From contig JBCCHF010000029.1 of assembly GCA_039028895.1 (NCBI GenBank), forward strand, positions 21,010-85,009: a stretch of 64,000 bases of DNA, written 5' to 3'. This document shows positions 1 through 8,684 of this stretch, piece after piece. Position 1 is the first letter of the stretch, and the number at the start of each line of letters is the position of its first letter. Both the position numbers and the translations under genes were made by a program. The notes beneath the pieces were generated by a model. The model was not told the DNA's origin. It saw only the letters and a program-made list of their open reading frames with translations, and did no database searches. Source of the DNA: JAHDCJ01 sp039028895. GTDB taxonomy: Bacteria; Bacteroidota; Bacteroidia; Chitinophagales; Saprospiraceae.

Positions 1-669
1 ATTTTTGAACAACTCTTTGACCATAAATCATTTACCGGCCGTTCTGGTACCTTTTATGGTTACGAGGGGTTGGGTTCCATTTATTGGCATATGGTGTCCA
101 AATTATTGCTTGCCGCAATGGAAAATTGCATGTCAGCCATAGAGTCAAGTGAAGACCACCACATCCTTGATCAGTTGATCGATTGTTATTATGACGTAAG
201 AGCGGGTATTGGTTTTAATAAAACCCCAGCCGAATATGGCGCATTCCCGTCAGATGCCTACTCGCATACCCCAGGAAATGCTGGCGCTCAGCAGCCAGGA
301 ATGACCGGACAGGTAAAAGAAGATATACTGGCAAGATTTGGTGAACTGGGCGTAATTGTGGAGCAAGGTGTTATATCCTTCGAACCCTTTCTTTTAAAGG
401 ATGAAGAGTACATTGATGCGCCTTCAGAATTTACATATTATGATATTCAGGGCCAACAACAAACGGAACAATTAGGGACAGGCTCTCTGGCTTTCACCTA
501 TTGCCAGGTGCCTGTAATCTATAGTAAGTCGGACAACCCTACCTTAACTGTTTCAATGTCAAATGGAGAGCAATTCACCAGGGAAAGTCCAAGTCTTACA
601 CTGATCGAAAGCCACGCTGTATTCAATCGCACCGGTGAGATCTCAAAGATTATCCTGAATGTGGATTAA
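1..669 (+). CDS. C-terminal part of a large uncharacterised protein (5' end outside window)
   Basis: The reading frame is open from base 1 to the stop at 667-669, so about 222 C-terminal residues are visible and the start lies upstream of the window. The visible part has a segment rich in Gly, Tyr and Trp (GYEGLGSIYWHMVSKLL), then a motif around TPGNAGAQQPGMTGQVKED, then a beta-rich end. The first two segments recall the late helices of (alpha/alpha)6-barrel carbohydrate enzymes such as GH94-like phosphorylases, but I see no catalytic residue that settles this. It lies 103 bases upstream of a GH3 beta-glucosidase on the same strand, which fits a role in glucan or oligosaccharide use. Function is not assigned. 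Confidence 0.6.
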   Translation: MFEQLFDHKSFTGRSGTFYGYEGLGSIYWHMVSKLLLAAMENCMSAIESSEDHHILDQLIDCYYDVRAGIGFNKTPAEYGAFPSDAYSHTPGNAGAQQPGMTGQVKEDILARFGELGVIVEQGVISFEPFLLKDEEYIDAPSEFTYYDIQGQQQTEQLGTGSLAFTYCQVPVIYSKSDNPTLTVSMSNGEQFTRESPSLTLIESHAVFNRTGEISKIILNVD

Positions 670-772
670 ACTGTAAGATCCAATACCTGATCTTTAGCTT
701 TTACGGCATTATCTTGATTTTTGGTACTTAGGGTTAGTATTTGCCTGTATAACGCTTATCTTAACTCCTATT

Positions 773-3076
773 ATGATTAAGCGATTATTCTTCTTATTAA
801 GCCTCCTGGGCGCTGTTCTTGTATTCGAAAGTTGTAAAGATTCTACAGCAAATTACCACGACAGTAGCAATTCCAGGAAAGTATCTACTACATCAAATCC
901 TGAAATTCAGAAAAAGGTAACTGAACTGATGTCAAAAATGTCGCTCGAAGACAAGGTCGGAGAGATGACCCAGTTGACTATCGACATGCTGCTTGAAGGT
1001 CGGACTTTCAACATAAAAGAGCCTCAGCGATTTGACCAGGCCAAATTGGAAAAGGCATTGGTCGACCACAGGGTGGGGTCCATTCTTAATGTGGCGGGGC
1101 ATGCATATCCTCTCGAGCGCTGGCATGAAATGATGGATACGATCCACCAATATGCCATGAAAAAGGATACTAAGATTCCTGTTCTATACGGTATTGATGC
1201 CATTCATGGTGCTAACTACACATTGGGGTCAACCCTATTCCCACAACAAATCGGGATGGCCGCCTCATTCGACAGGGAATTGACCACAGAAATAGGCCGA
1301 ATCACCGCCTATGAGACCGCAGCTTCATGGATTCCATGGACTTTCTCACCAGTAGCCGATTTAGGCAGAGATCGCCGATGGCCAAGGGTATGGGAAGGTT
1401 TTGGAGAAGATGTTTATGTGACTCAGGAATTAACCAAAGCGCTTACAGTAGGTTACCAGGGTGAAGATATCGCTGACCCATACCGGGTTGCAGCTTGTCT
1501 GAAACACTATCTCGGGTACAGTGTTCCTCTCGTTGGTAAAGACAGGACTCAGGCGCTTATTCCCAAACGACAACTATTCGAATATCATGTTCCTCCTTTT
1601 AAAGCTGGTATTGATGCTGGTGCCAAAACGGTAATGGTATGTTCGGGAGAGGTCAACGGTATTCCTGTTCATGCAGACAAATATTTACTTACGGATTTAC
1701 TGCGTGATGAATTAGGATTTGAAGGCCTCCTCGTTACAGACTGGGACGATATCAATTATTTATATGAAAGGCATAAAGTAGCTAAAGACTACAAAGATGC
1801 TATCCGAATTTCCATCAATGCTGGTATTGATATGAGTATGGTCCCGGTTGATCTCGATTTCCCGGTTTTATTGGCTGAACTCGTCCGTGAAGGTGAAGTG
1901 CCAATGAGTCGCATCGACGAATCTGTTCGCAGGATTCTCACCTTAAAATTTGAATTGGGGCTTTTCGACGCTCCTTATCCAAAAGACACTGACTTTTCAG
2001 ACTTTGCTTCGGCAAAACACATCGCAACCAGCCTTAAAGCTGCTTCCGAATCCATTGTACTGGCAAAAAACGAAAAGAACCTGCTGCCATTATCTAAGGA
2101 TTCAAGAGTATTGGTTACCGGACCTACAGCAAATTCGATCACCGCCATGAATGGTGGTTGGAGCCGAACCTGGCAAGGTACAGACCCACAATACAACACG
2201 CCTGGAAAATTGACGATTTCTGAGGCTATAAGCACATTGGTCGGAAAGTCGCAATTCACTTATGTTGAAGGTACCTCTTACAATGAAGCGGTAAACATCA
2301 ATACTGCAGTCGCAGCTGCAAAAAAATCAGATGTTGTGGTCATATGCCTTGGGGAAATGCCCTATTGCGAAAAACCCGGTGATATCGATGACCTTAATCT
2401 GCCCGATGCTCAAGCTGATATGGTTAATGCTATTGCTAAAACCGGAAAACCGATTGTGTTGGTTATGATTGGTGGAAGGCCGCGCATTATTTCACCCTTT
2501 GCCGATGCCGCAGACGCTATCATGCTCGGCTTTCTTCCAGGCCATGAAGGCGGAAAAGCCATTGCCAACTTACTTTTTGGCGATGCCAATCCATCTGCCA
2601 AATTACCTTTGACCTATCCCCGTTTTTCCAATTCACTTGAAACTTATGACCACAAATGGACTGATATCCAAAACAGGGATTTTTCTTTGAATGGCTTTAA
2701 TCCGCAATGGGATTTTGGTCATGGCTTGAGTTATACAACTTTTAAATACAGCAATATCAAATTAAATCAATCTGCTTTTGCACTTGACGAGGAAATTGAA
2801 ATTTCTGTTGATATAGAAAACACGGGTAATTTAGCTGGAAAGGAAGCTGTACTATTATTCGTGGCAGATAAAGTTGCCAGTATTTCCCCTTCTGTCAGGC
2901 GCTTAAGGGGGTTTGAGAAAATAGAACTCCAACCTGGCGACAAGCGGACTGTAACATTCAACCTGTCTCCACAAGACCTATCTTTTGTTGGTATTGATTA
3001 TGAATGGATTACCGAACCAGGAGCATTCGAAGTGCAGATCGGAGGGTTAACCACCAATTTTGAGATTATAGATTAA
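773..3076 (+). CDS. Glycoside hydrolase family 3 beta-glucosidase, lipoprotein
   Basis: This 767-residue enzyme should cleave terminal beta-linked glucose from oligosaccharides in the periplasm or at the cell surface. The N-terminus is a lipoprotein signal ending in a lipobox (VFESC, Cys about residue 21). A GH3 TIM-barrel domain follows, with the substrate-binding KHYLGYS segment and the nucleophile Asp323 in LVTDWDD. Next come the alpha/beta sandwich GH3_C domain and a C-terminal fibronectin type III-like domain (about residues 675-760). Length and domain order are normal for BglX-like GH3 enzymes. The ATG at 773 gives the intact signal. A near-consensus promoter lies upstream: TTG at 714-716 and TAGTATTTG at 735-743, with one extra base compared with TAnnTTTG. 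The partial gene upstream may belong to the same unit. Confidence 0.93.
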   Translation: MIKRLFFLLSLLGAVLVFESCKDSTANYHDSSNSRKVSTTSNPEIQKKVTELMSKMSLEDKVGEMTQLTIDMLLEGRTFNIKEPQRFDQAKLEKALVDHRVGSILNVAGHAYPLERWHEMMDTIHQYAMKKDTKIPVLYGIDAIHGANYTLGSTLFPQQIGMAASFDRELTTEIGRITAYETAASWIPWTFSPVADLGRDRRWPRVWEGFGEDVYVTQELTKALTVGYQGEDIADPYRVAACLKHYLGYSVPLVGKDRTQALIPKRQLFEYHVPPFKAGIDAGAKTVMVCSGEVNGIPVHADKYLLTDLLRDELGFEGLLVTDWDDINYLYERHKVAKDYKDAIRISINAGIDMSMVPVDLDFPVLLAELVREGEVPMSRIDESVRRILTLKFELGLFDAPYPKDTDFSDFASAKHIATSLKAASESIVLAKNEKNLLPLSKDSRVLVTGPTANSITAMNGGWSRTWQGTDPQYNTPGKLTISEAISTLVGKSQFTYVEGTSYNEAVNINTAVAAAKKSDVVVICLGEMPYCEKPGDIDDLNLPDAQADMVNAIAKTGKPIVLVMIGGRPRIISPFADAADAIMLGFLPGHEGGKAIANLLFGDANPSAKLPLTYPRFSNSLETYDHKWTDIQNRDFSLNGFNPQWDFGHGLSYTTFKYSNIKLNQSAFALDEEIEISVDIENTGNLAGKEAVLLFVADKVASISPSVRRLRGFEKIELQPGDKRTVTFNLSPQDLSFVGIDYEWITEPGAFEVQIGGLTTNFEIID

Positions 3077-3140
3077 AGAGATTGGATATTTTGGATTTAT
3101 TATTCGGGATATTTAACCCTGGAATAAACAATAATACAAT

Positions 3141-3174
3141 AAAAAAAGCCCTGCCAATACTTTCATTGACAAGG
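3141..3174 (-). terminator. Rho-independent terminator read on the minus strand
   Basis: Bases 3148-3174 form an 11-bp stem with two C/A mismatches and a six-base loop. On the minus strand it is followed directly by seven Ts (3141-3147). It ends the candidate small RNA and could also stop read-through from the SMR gene at 3513. Confidence 0.6.
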
Positions 3175-3225
3175 CCACCTAACCCAAACAAAAATTTATT
3201 TTCAAGTAAGAAAATTCTAATTAGT
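3141..3225 (-). ncRNA. Candidate small RNA of about 85 nt
   Basis: A complete Bacteroidota-type promoter (3231-3261, minus) would start a transcript near 3225. That transcript runs into the hairpin and T-run at 3141-3174 without an open reading frame. The 5' half is AT-rich and unpaired, followed by a short GTTTGGGTTAGG segment just before the terminator stem. Promoter and terminator are seen directly; that the product is a functional RNA is inferred. It could instead be the leader or tail of something larger, but nothing is encoded between the two signals. Confidence 0.45.
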
Positions 3226-3230
3226 AATAA

Positions 3231-3261
3231 CAAATGTACACTCTTAATTTGAAAAAATCAA
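3231..3261 (-). promoter_or_regulatory. Promoter for the candidate small RNA
   Basis: On the minus strand TTG (3259-3261) is separated by exactly 20 bases from TACATTTG (3231-3238). This is an exact match to the TTG-N20-TAnnTTTG pattern used by the Bacteroidota primary sigma factor and the same spacing as the tRNA-Arg and tetR promoters in this window. Confidence 0.6.
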
Positions 3262-3512
3262 TTTCAAACCACTAATTCTAAAATGAGTGGTACAAAGTTA
3301 TTTAAAAGACTATAAGCCTCCAGGAACAAGGGGGAAATAAAATGTGGATAGTGGGAACTTTTAGGAGTGTTGCTCTTAAAAGTTGTACGAATTTAATGTT
3401 TTCATTTCTTTAATGCAAAAAGAATTTCAAGGTAACCTCGAATTTTGAAAAAAAAAGGCAAATAATTTCAAAACAATTTTCAACCAAATCGAAAAAAACC
3501 GTTTAGCTAGCC

Positions 3513-3884
3513 TTAACTCGGGGCATCACCCTTCAAACCAATGATTCCGATAAGGATAAAACCCATAAAAATAATCTGCTTGTAGCTGAAGGGTTCTCCA
3601 AAATAAGTCACATCAATAATTTTCGAACCGATCAGCGCCAACCCCATCCACACACCAAATGCCGTTGAAGCTGAAATCCCTTTCATGGCCATGGCAAATA
3701 AAATGATATTCGCAATGCCGAAACCAATGTATCCAAGTAATGGCAATAAAGTTTGGAAAGGCTCAGGTGATGAGAAAAACTCAGACCAACTGATCTGTTT
3801 GATCTTTGAAATGCTGAGGTATTTTATACTGTAAATCCAACAGACTTCCATGATAGAAGCGAAAACCAGGTATATCCAATGCAT
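3513..3884 (-). CDS. SMR-family (EmrE-like) small multidrug transporter
   Basis: The 123-residue protein has four hydrophobic helices and the SMR hallmark glutamate in helix 1 (ASIMEVCW, Glu13), which in this family alternately binds protons and cationic substrate. Helix 3 carries the usual small-residue pattern (STAFGVWMGLALIG). It is about 15 residues longer than typical SMR proteins because of an insertion between helices 1 and 2. Members export quaternary ammonium compounds or guanidinium-like molecules as proton antiporters in the inner membrane; the substrate here cannot be told. It lies 27 bases downstream of the fatty acid hydroxylase gene on the same strand. Confidence 0.85.
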   Translation of the reverse strand: MHWIYLVFASIMEVCWIYSIKYLSISKIKQISWSEFFSSPEPFQTLLPLLGYIGFGIANIILFAMAMKGISASTAFGVWMGLALIGSKIIDVTYFGEPFSYKQIIFMGFILIGIIGLKGDAPS

Positions 3885-3911
3885 GGTATTTTGATTTTGG
3901 TTATAACCGGA

Positions 3912-4841
3912 TTAAACCACCAGTTCCTCCGGTTCAGGTTCGGTGACAGGCGGCTTTTTATGCACTGGTTCCTCATAGGAAGGTGCCGGCCTAAAAAATG
4001 AACCTCGAACAAAGTCCCACAGTTTGAAACGGAAATAATAATACTTTTTAAACCAGCTTTTACTTTCAAGCCTGTCGATATCAAACCTGAAAACAGAAAA
4101 GATATGCTGTGCAAAATAGTCTTTCGGAAAACGGTAAGGCAACCCAAAGCGAATAGGCTTGATGCCCGGGTTATAAGCCGTCCCGAATATCCAGTCAAAG
4201 AATGCGAACTTGGTTGCGTAATTTTTGAAAAAGACGATCTTATGATCAGCATGGTGCCATTGATGCATTTCAGGACCGTTGATGATGTATTGTAACCATC
4301 CTGTCCTGACATTGATATTCGAATGGATATACATGCCCCATGTCGCATCCAATAAGGCCTTGATCGGCACTACAGCAGGATGAGCCCCTAACAAAATAAT
4401 TGGAGCGAATTCAATGGTTTGATTAATTATGATTTCTCCGGCATGCGAACGGGAACCAGCCAACCAGTCAACATCTTTTACAGAATGATGAGCTTCATGT
4501 GTTCTCCAAAGCACCTTGCTTTCATGCTGCCAGCGATGGAACCAGTAAATGTAGAAGTCATGTACAAGCAGGAAAAAGATGACTTGCACCCAGATCGGCC
4601 AATCAGAAACCACCTGTAAAGCCGACAAATGAAACTTGTCATCAAGTGGCAAAATGATCAGATCAAATATGAGGATCTTGAGAAAATAGCTCTGGATAAG
4701 GGTATACCAGACAAGATCAACCCAAAATCCTTCCCTGATAAAAGGCAAACCTTTCTTATATGGAAAGAACCTTTCGAGGGTGACCATCAGGATAACCCAA
4801 AAAACAAGAATTGAAGTTGTTATTAATTCGAGCTGGCCCAT
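3912..4841 (-). CDS. Sterol desaturase / fatty acid hydroxylase superfamily membrane enzyme
   Basis: This 309-residue integral membrane protein contains the histidine clusters that hold the di-iron site of the family: HDFYIYWFH (about residues 94-102), HEAHH (115-119) and HQWHHADH (193-200). Several hydrophobic helices precede and separate the clusters. The charged, Pro/Glu-rich C-terminal tail is not part of the catalytic domain. Such enzymes hydroxylate or desaturate lipids using O2; in Bacteroidota they often act on fatty acids, carotenoids or sphingolipid-like molecules, and the exact substrate is unknown here. Start is the ATG at 4841. It follows the NeuB-like gene by 52 bases on the same strand. 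Confidence 0.85.
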   Translation of the reverse strand: MGQLELITTSILVFWVILMVTLERFFPYKKGLPFIREGFWVDLVWYTLIQSYFLKILIFDLIILPLDDKFHLSALQVVSDWPIWVQVIFFLLVHDFYIYWFHRWQHESKVLWRTHEAHHSVKDVDWLAGSRSHAGEIIINQTIEFAPIILLGAHPAVVPIKALLDATWGMYIHSNINVRTGWLQYIINGPEMHQWHHADHKIVFFKNYATKFAFFDWIFGTAYNPGIKPIRFGLPYRFPKDYFAQHIFSVFRFDIDRLESKSWFKKYYYFRFKLWDFVRGSFFRPAPSYEEPVHKKPPVTEPEPEELVV

Positions 4842-4893
4842 ATGCTAATTAACGCTGCCTCTGCTTTTATCGTTTGTCTCCTCCTGATTGAAA

Positions 4894-5763
4894 TTATTTT
4901 ACAACTCTAAGCTTCTTGCGGGCGCCCATTTCTGACTCGTAAACTTTCTTGACACCATCTCCCATAGCTTTTTCAATATCGCGGATATCTTTTACCAATC
5001 TTCTCATGCCTCCCGGTTCAACAGATGCTGCCTGGTCAGAGCCCCACATCGCACGATCGAGCGTGAAATGCCTCTCTATAAATGTAGCACCCATAGATAC
5101 TGCTGCCAACGTTGTAGCTAATCCGGTTTCATGACCGGAGTAACCAATCGGCACACCCGGATACTTATCTTCTAGCGTATGGATCATGCGCAGGTTCAGC
5201 TCTTCAGGCTTACATGGATAGGTCGATGTCGAATGTGCAATAAGCAGATTTTCCAATCCGATAGCTTTCACACCACCTTCTATCTCTTCCATGGTAGACA
5301 TACCAGTTGAAATCATCAATGGTTTGCCGGTATCAATTTTCTTCTGCAATAATTCGTGGTCTGTCAATGAAGCAGAAGCCGCTTTGTAAATTACAGGATT
5401 GAATTGTTCCAGGAAATCAACTGATGGCTGATCCCAACAGGAAGCAAACCAGTCAATACCTTTTTTCTTGCAATGCTCATCGATCTCCTGGTAATCTTCA
5501 AGGCCGAATTCAACTTTATAACGATATTCCATATAAGTCATGCGACCCCATGGTGTGTCACGTTCAATATTGCGTTGTTCCATAGGCACACATACTTCAG
5601 GCGTCCTTTTCTGGAACTTAACGGCGTCGCAACCGGCTTCTGCCGCTTTGTCAATTAGCATTTTTGCGATATCGAGCGAACCATTGTGATTGATCCCGAT
5701 TTCTGCAATGATGTAAACGGGGTGTCCTACCCCGATCTTTCTTCCATTTCTAAGTGTTATCAT
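4894..5763 (-). CDS. NeuB/SpsE-family sugar-acid synthase lacking the SAF domain
   Basis: The family condenses phosphoenolpyruvate with an aldose (ManNAc or a related sugar) to give a nonulosonic acid. The TIM-barrel signature EIGINHNG (residues 21-28), the AVKFQKR strand (48-53), the SGHETG metal/substrate motif (His211) and RHFTLDR (His232) are all present. The 289-residue protein stops right after the barrel, at the point where NeuB normally continues into a SAF (antifreeze-like) domain of about 60 residues that closes the partner active site. I chose the ATG at 5763, giving MITLRNG. An upstream start at 5808 would overlap the SDR gene and add a Cys/Lys-rich tail unlike the family. It sits in the glycan operon with an SpsF-type cytidylyltransferase. 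Confidence 0.85.
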   Translation of the reverse strand: MITLRNGRKIGVGHPVYIIAEIGINHNGSLDIAKMLIDKAAEAGCDAVKFQKRTPEVCVPMEQRNIERDTPWGRMTYMEYRYKVEFGLEDYQEIDEHCKKKGIDWFASCWDQPSVDFLEQFNPVIYKAASASLTDHELLQKKIDTGKPLMISTGMSTMEEIEGGVKAIGLENLLIAHSTSTYPCKPEELNLRMIHTLEDKYPGVPIGYSGHETGLATTLAAVSMGATFIERHFTLDRAMWGSDQAASVEPGGMRRLVKDIRDIEKAMGDGVKKVYESEMGARKKLRVVK

Positions 5764-5782
5764 GAAGTTTTTTTTAGTCTGT

Positions 5783-6589
5783 TTACATTGCGGTCCAGCC
5801 ACCATCAACCACGAGATTGGCCCCTGTCATATAGGCGGATGCATCGCTGGCCAGAAACACAATTGCCCCCTTATAATCATTAGGTTGAGCCATCCTGCCA
5901 GTAGCCGTTTTATTGCTATAATTATTGATAAACCAATCGTCCTGATCATTCTCAACACCACCTGGTGATAACGTATTCACACGTACACCATCTTTACCCC
6001 AATAAGCCGCCAGGAAGCGGGTAAAATTAATCACTGCACCTTTGGTAGCTGGGTAAGCCGGAGATTTGTGGAACGTCTGCACGCCTTCGTTATTGCGGTA
6101 AATCGACTGATCCGGGCCAACAATACCATAAGTTGAGGCAACATTGATGATGCTGCCACTCCCCTGTTTTGCCATTGGTGTGCCAAACACTTGTGAGCAC
6201 AGAAACACCCCGGTTACATTTACATCCAGCGACTTTTGCCAGGCATCAAGCGGGTAGTGCTCGAATTTTGAAAGTTCAGCGGCCATTGCTGGATTTTCAA
6301 ACATATCATTTACAGCAGCATTGTTTACCAAAACATCGATCTTGCCGTATTGTTCCAAAACGGCATCTCTTATTTGTTCCAGTGAACTAATATTGGTAAC
6401 ATTGACAGCATATCCCATATGTCCTTCTCCCGGTAATTCATTCGCTACGTCAGTACTTTTCGCTCCATCTAAATCTGCCACAATTACCTTGGCACCAGCC
6501 TCAGCCAGAGCTTTACAATGGAATCGCCCAAGCAAACCGCATCCTCCGGTAACTATCGCAACTTTTCCATCTAGATTAAAAAGGTCCAT
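5783..6589 (-). CDS. Short-chain dehydrogenase/reductase
   Basis: This 268-residue classical SDR has the nucleotide-binding TGGCGLLG motif (residues 14-21), an Asp after beta-2 (VADLDG) suggesting NAD(H) preference, NNAAV (89-93), the catalytic Ser in NVAST (about 152) and YPATK (Tyr179, Lys183). The end motif MTGANLVVDGG is typical. It ends 19 bases before the NeuB-like gene and starts 42 bases after the CD225-like gene, so it is probably part of the sugar pathway, oxidising or reducing a nucleotide-free sugar intermediate. The substrate cannot be derived from the sequence. Confidence 0.9.
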   Translation of the reverse strand: MDLFNLDGKVAIVTGGCGLLGRFHCKALAEAGAKVIVADLDGAKSTDVANELPGEGHMGYAVNVTNISSLEQIRDAVLEQYGKIDVLVNNAAVNDMFENPAMAAELSKFEHYPLDAWQKSLDVNVTGVFLCSQVFGTPMAKQGSGSIINVASTYGIVGPDQSIYRNNEGVQTFHKSPAYPATKGAVINFTRFLAAYWGKDGVRVNTLSPGGVENDQDDWFINNYSNKTATGRMAQPNDYKGAIVFLASDASAYMTGANLVVDGGWTAM

Positions 6590-6631
6590 ATCTTGAATTC
6601 TGAGGTACTTTTTATTGTCCTCTTTTTTAAA

Positions 6632-6910
6632 TTAATAAAACGATGCAATCGCAGGCACCAGGTCTCCTCCTTTGGTAAATACATACCCACAAGCAACTAA
6701 TAGTACCAACAGGCCGGCAAAGGTACCAACTCTCAGGCACTTTCTCATTTTCACAATACAGCGGCGGGAAGCTATTGGGTTGCCGGAAACATACTGATGG
6801 TTGGAAAGAATAGCAAAGTAAAAAGCAATCAGAGCCATAGGCAGGAACCAGACAATCATCGCAAGCGAAGCTGTGCCCAACAAGGCGTGATGCCGGGTTA
6901 TCTGTTTCAT
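6632..6910 (-). CDS. CD225/dispanin-like small membrane protein
   Basis: The 92-residue protein has two hydrophobic helices (about residues 10-36 and 62-84) joined by a polar loop with Tyr, Cys and basic residues (NHQYVSG and MRKCLRVG). This is the layout of bacterial CD225/DUF4190-like proteins. An overlapping frame of similar length on the same strand lacks this pattern and was rejected. It lies 12 bases after the DUF6044-like gene. Its role in the cluster is unknown; small membrane proteins of this type may assist membrane-bound enzymes. Confidence 0.6.
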   Translation of the reverse strand: MKQITRHHALLGTASLAMIVWFLPMALIAFYFAILSNHQYVSGNPIASRRCIVKMRKCLRVGTFAGLLVLLVACGYVFTKGGDLVPAIASFY

Positions 6911-6922
6911 TTACTTTGTGTT

Positions 6923-8644
6923 TCAATCAAGTGCCACCCGGTAGAGATAAATTCTCCAAAAACTATCCGGGTGCTCAAAGATCTTTTCCAACTCCAGTCC
7001 TATCTGGATTGCATTATTGATCTTTACGGCTGCAAAGATAAAATCTCCTCCCAACTCCTGCAATGCCTCTGTCTTAATATCCCAGTCGTTTATCGAAATA
7101 TCCTGGTCTTTGCTACACATATATGCGGCATCCTCCTTTCCCAACTCTGCAGAAAACAGATAACACCTATTACCCCAACCATCAAAATAGTTTCTAATTG
7201 ATTCATCCTTTGCCAGTTCTTCAACCATCACCTTGCGGAAAGCTTGTTTGTAATCGAGACTGTAAACCGCCTGCAAGGCATCAAGTGTATAAAAGCCATT
7301 GTATTGTGCAATAGTTGGGTTTATCCCAATGCTGACAACGCGATATTCGCCTTTAGGCTGTCCAATATGTGCATCCACCTCATCAAATAACGCAGCAGCA
7401 AAAAAATTCTTGAAGTTGGGCTTTTTTACTGCGCCAACGATTTGCCTGATATTGTGCTGAAATTCATCATTTGTAAATCCCACCATCAAAAACTGTATCA
7501 CTAAAAATCCCGCAACCACGCGGCTGTAAGGCCTTTGACGATTGATTGCGGCAAGCGACAAAGCGAATAAAACGCACCAAAGGAATGGTAGCAAAATACT
7601 GACCCGATCAAACTTCAAAGTTTCGAGCAGACTCAACATTTCTCCAAAAAGGTAAACGATCCAGTTATAGAATCCAAAAAATACGACAATCGTAAAGATC
7701 AATCCTGCAATCGCATATCTCAATTTTCCGGAAGGAGATCGATATATCGACCATATGAAAGCCACTATGATAGGTATGGTAACGAAGGTCCCAACATGAT
7801 AATGTGTGATGGTCGACAACATCAACATCTCCTGCAAACTGGTCCCCAGAGACAATGATTTGTCTACAAAAAAGTCATATTCTTCCCGGTGAGTAACAAA
7901 ATCTCCGGGAAACAAGACGAGCTCCAGCATTTGGAAATTGACAATAAGAAAACCCAAAAGCAGCAATACCATCGCCAAAAAATAACGGAAATTTAATTTT
8001 CGGTTAACTCGAATGCCGTACAACATAATAAGCCCGGCAACCCCCAAAAGTGCCGGTCCTCCCCAAACAAGACTCGCATAAAACGGAAAGCCGCCAATAA
8101 CCAGGTAATCGTACCACCGATCCTTGTTGTGATAGATATTCAGGAAGGCCCAAAAAAGCAATGGCTGACCAGCTACTGTAATCCCGAACGTTGTGAAATA
8201 AGGGATCCAGGCAAAACATAGCGCCACACCCATGATGATATAATGCTGATGTTTTTCTTTCAGGAAATGATGCTTCAGCAAAAGATACATGCCGGCAAAC
8301 CCGATCAGATGAACCACGAAATAATTGAAAATATATCCTCCATAAGTGCCAAAGAAATTCAGAAAGGCAACCATCGCCGTCATACCAGACAGGTAGGCAA
8401 AACGAGGTAAACCATTCATCACCTGGTCAACTTGCGCATCTGCAGAAAAATCAAGGGCAATCCCGTTTTGAACCAGCATATGATACCAAATCCATTCCCC
8501 TTCAAGGGTATCATGTATACGGATATAGGCATCATCCCAGAGCAGGAGATATGGCAAAAACAGCAAAACCAGCATAGCAACTACCACCCGAAATATGATT
8601 CGGTTGATGGATTGTCGGTTGTTGATTTTAATAATGCTGAGCAT
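6923..8644 (-). CDS. DUF6044-like polytopic membrane protein, GT-C type
   Basis: This 573-residue protein has about eleven hydrophobic helices and a C-terminal soluble domain from about residue 420. Near the N-terminus, after helix 1, it has DDAYIRIHDTLEGEW, matching the DUF6044/YkoS-like family, where acidic residues in the first extracytoplasmic loop resemble the catalytic loop of GT-C glycosyltransferases. From this I infer a membrane enzyme using a lipid-linked sugar outside the cytoplasmic face. It sits in the glycan cluster, downstream of the aminotransferase gene across a hairpin-rich 163-base gap. Start is the ATG at 8644. Confidence 0.7.
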   Translation of the reverse strand: MLSIIKINNRQSINRIIFRVVVAMLVLLFLPYLLLWDDAYIRIHDTLEGEWIWYHMLVQNGIALDFSADAQVDQVMNGLPRFAYLSGMTAMVAFLNFFGTYGGYIFNYFVVHLIGFAGMYLLLKHHFLKEKHQHYIIMGVALCFAWIPYFTTFGITVAGQPLLFWAFLNIYHNKDRWYDYLVIGGFPFYASLVWGGPALLGVAGLIMLYGIRVNRKLNFRYFLAMVLLLLGFLIVNFQMLELVLFPGDFVTHREEYDFFVDKSLSLGTSLQEMLMLSTITHYHVGTFVTIPIIVAFIWSIYRSPSGKLRYAIAGLIFTIVVFFGFYNWIVYLFGEMLSLLETLKFDRVSILLPFLWCVLFALSLAAINRQRPYSRVVAGFLVIQFLMVGFTNDEFQHNIRQIVGAVKKPNFKNFFAAALFDEVDAHIGQPKGEYRVVSIGINPTIAQYNGFYTLDALQAVYSLDYKQAFRKVMVEELAKDESIRNYFDGWGNRCYLFSAELGKEDAAYMCSKDQDISINDWDIKTEALQELGGDFIFAAVKINNAIQIGLELEKIFEHPDSFWRIYLYRVALD

Positions 8645-8684
8645 CGATATTTTGGACAGTTAGGAGAAGAATAACCGTTTTGTT

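Larger units (their letters stand above)
3077..3512. other. Intergenic region, 436 bp
   Basis: No protein-coding frame is convincing here. The region holds the candidate minus-strand small RNA, its promoter and its terminator, which are listed separately. The stretch from about 3300 to 3512 is AT-rich with A/T tracts, and I see no recognisable element in it. Confidence 0.6.

Noticed and set aside
3824..4348. A 174-codon frame on the minus strand overlapping the SMR and hydroxylase genes
   Set aside because: It covers the ends of two certain genes in another frame and has no motif of its own.
6627..6926. A 99-codon minus-strand frame overlapping the CD225-like gene
   Set aside because: It has no hydrophobic helix pattern or known motif and is Cys/Pro-rich in a random way; the other frame fits a membrane protein.
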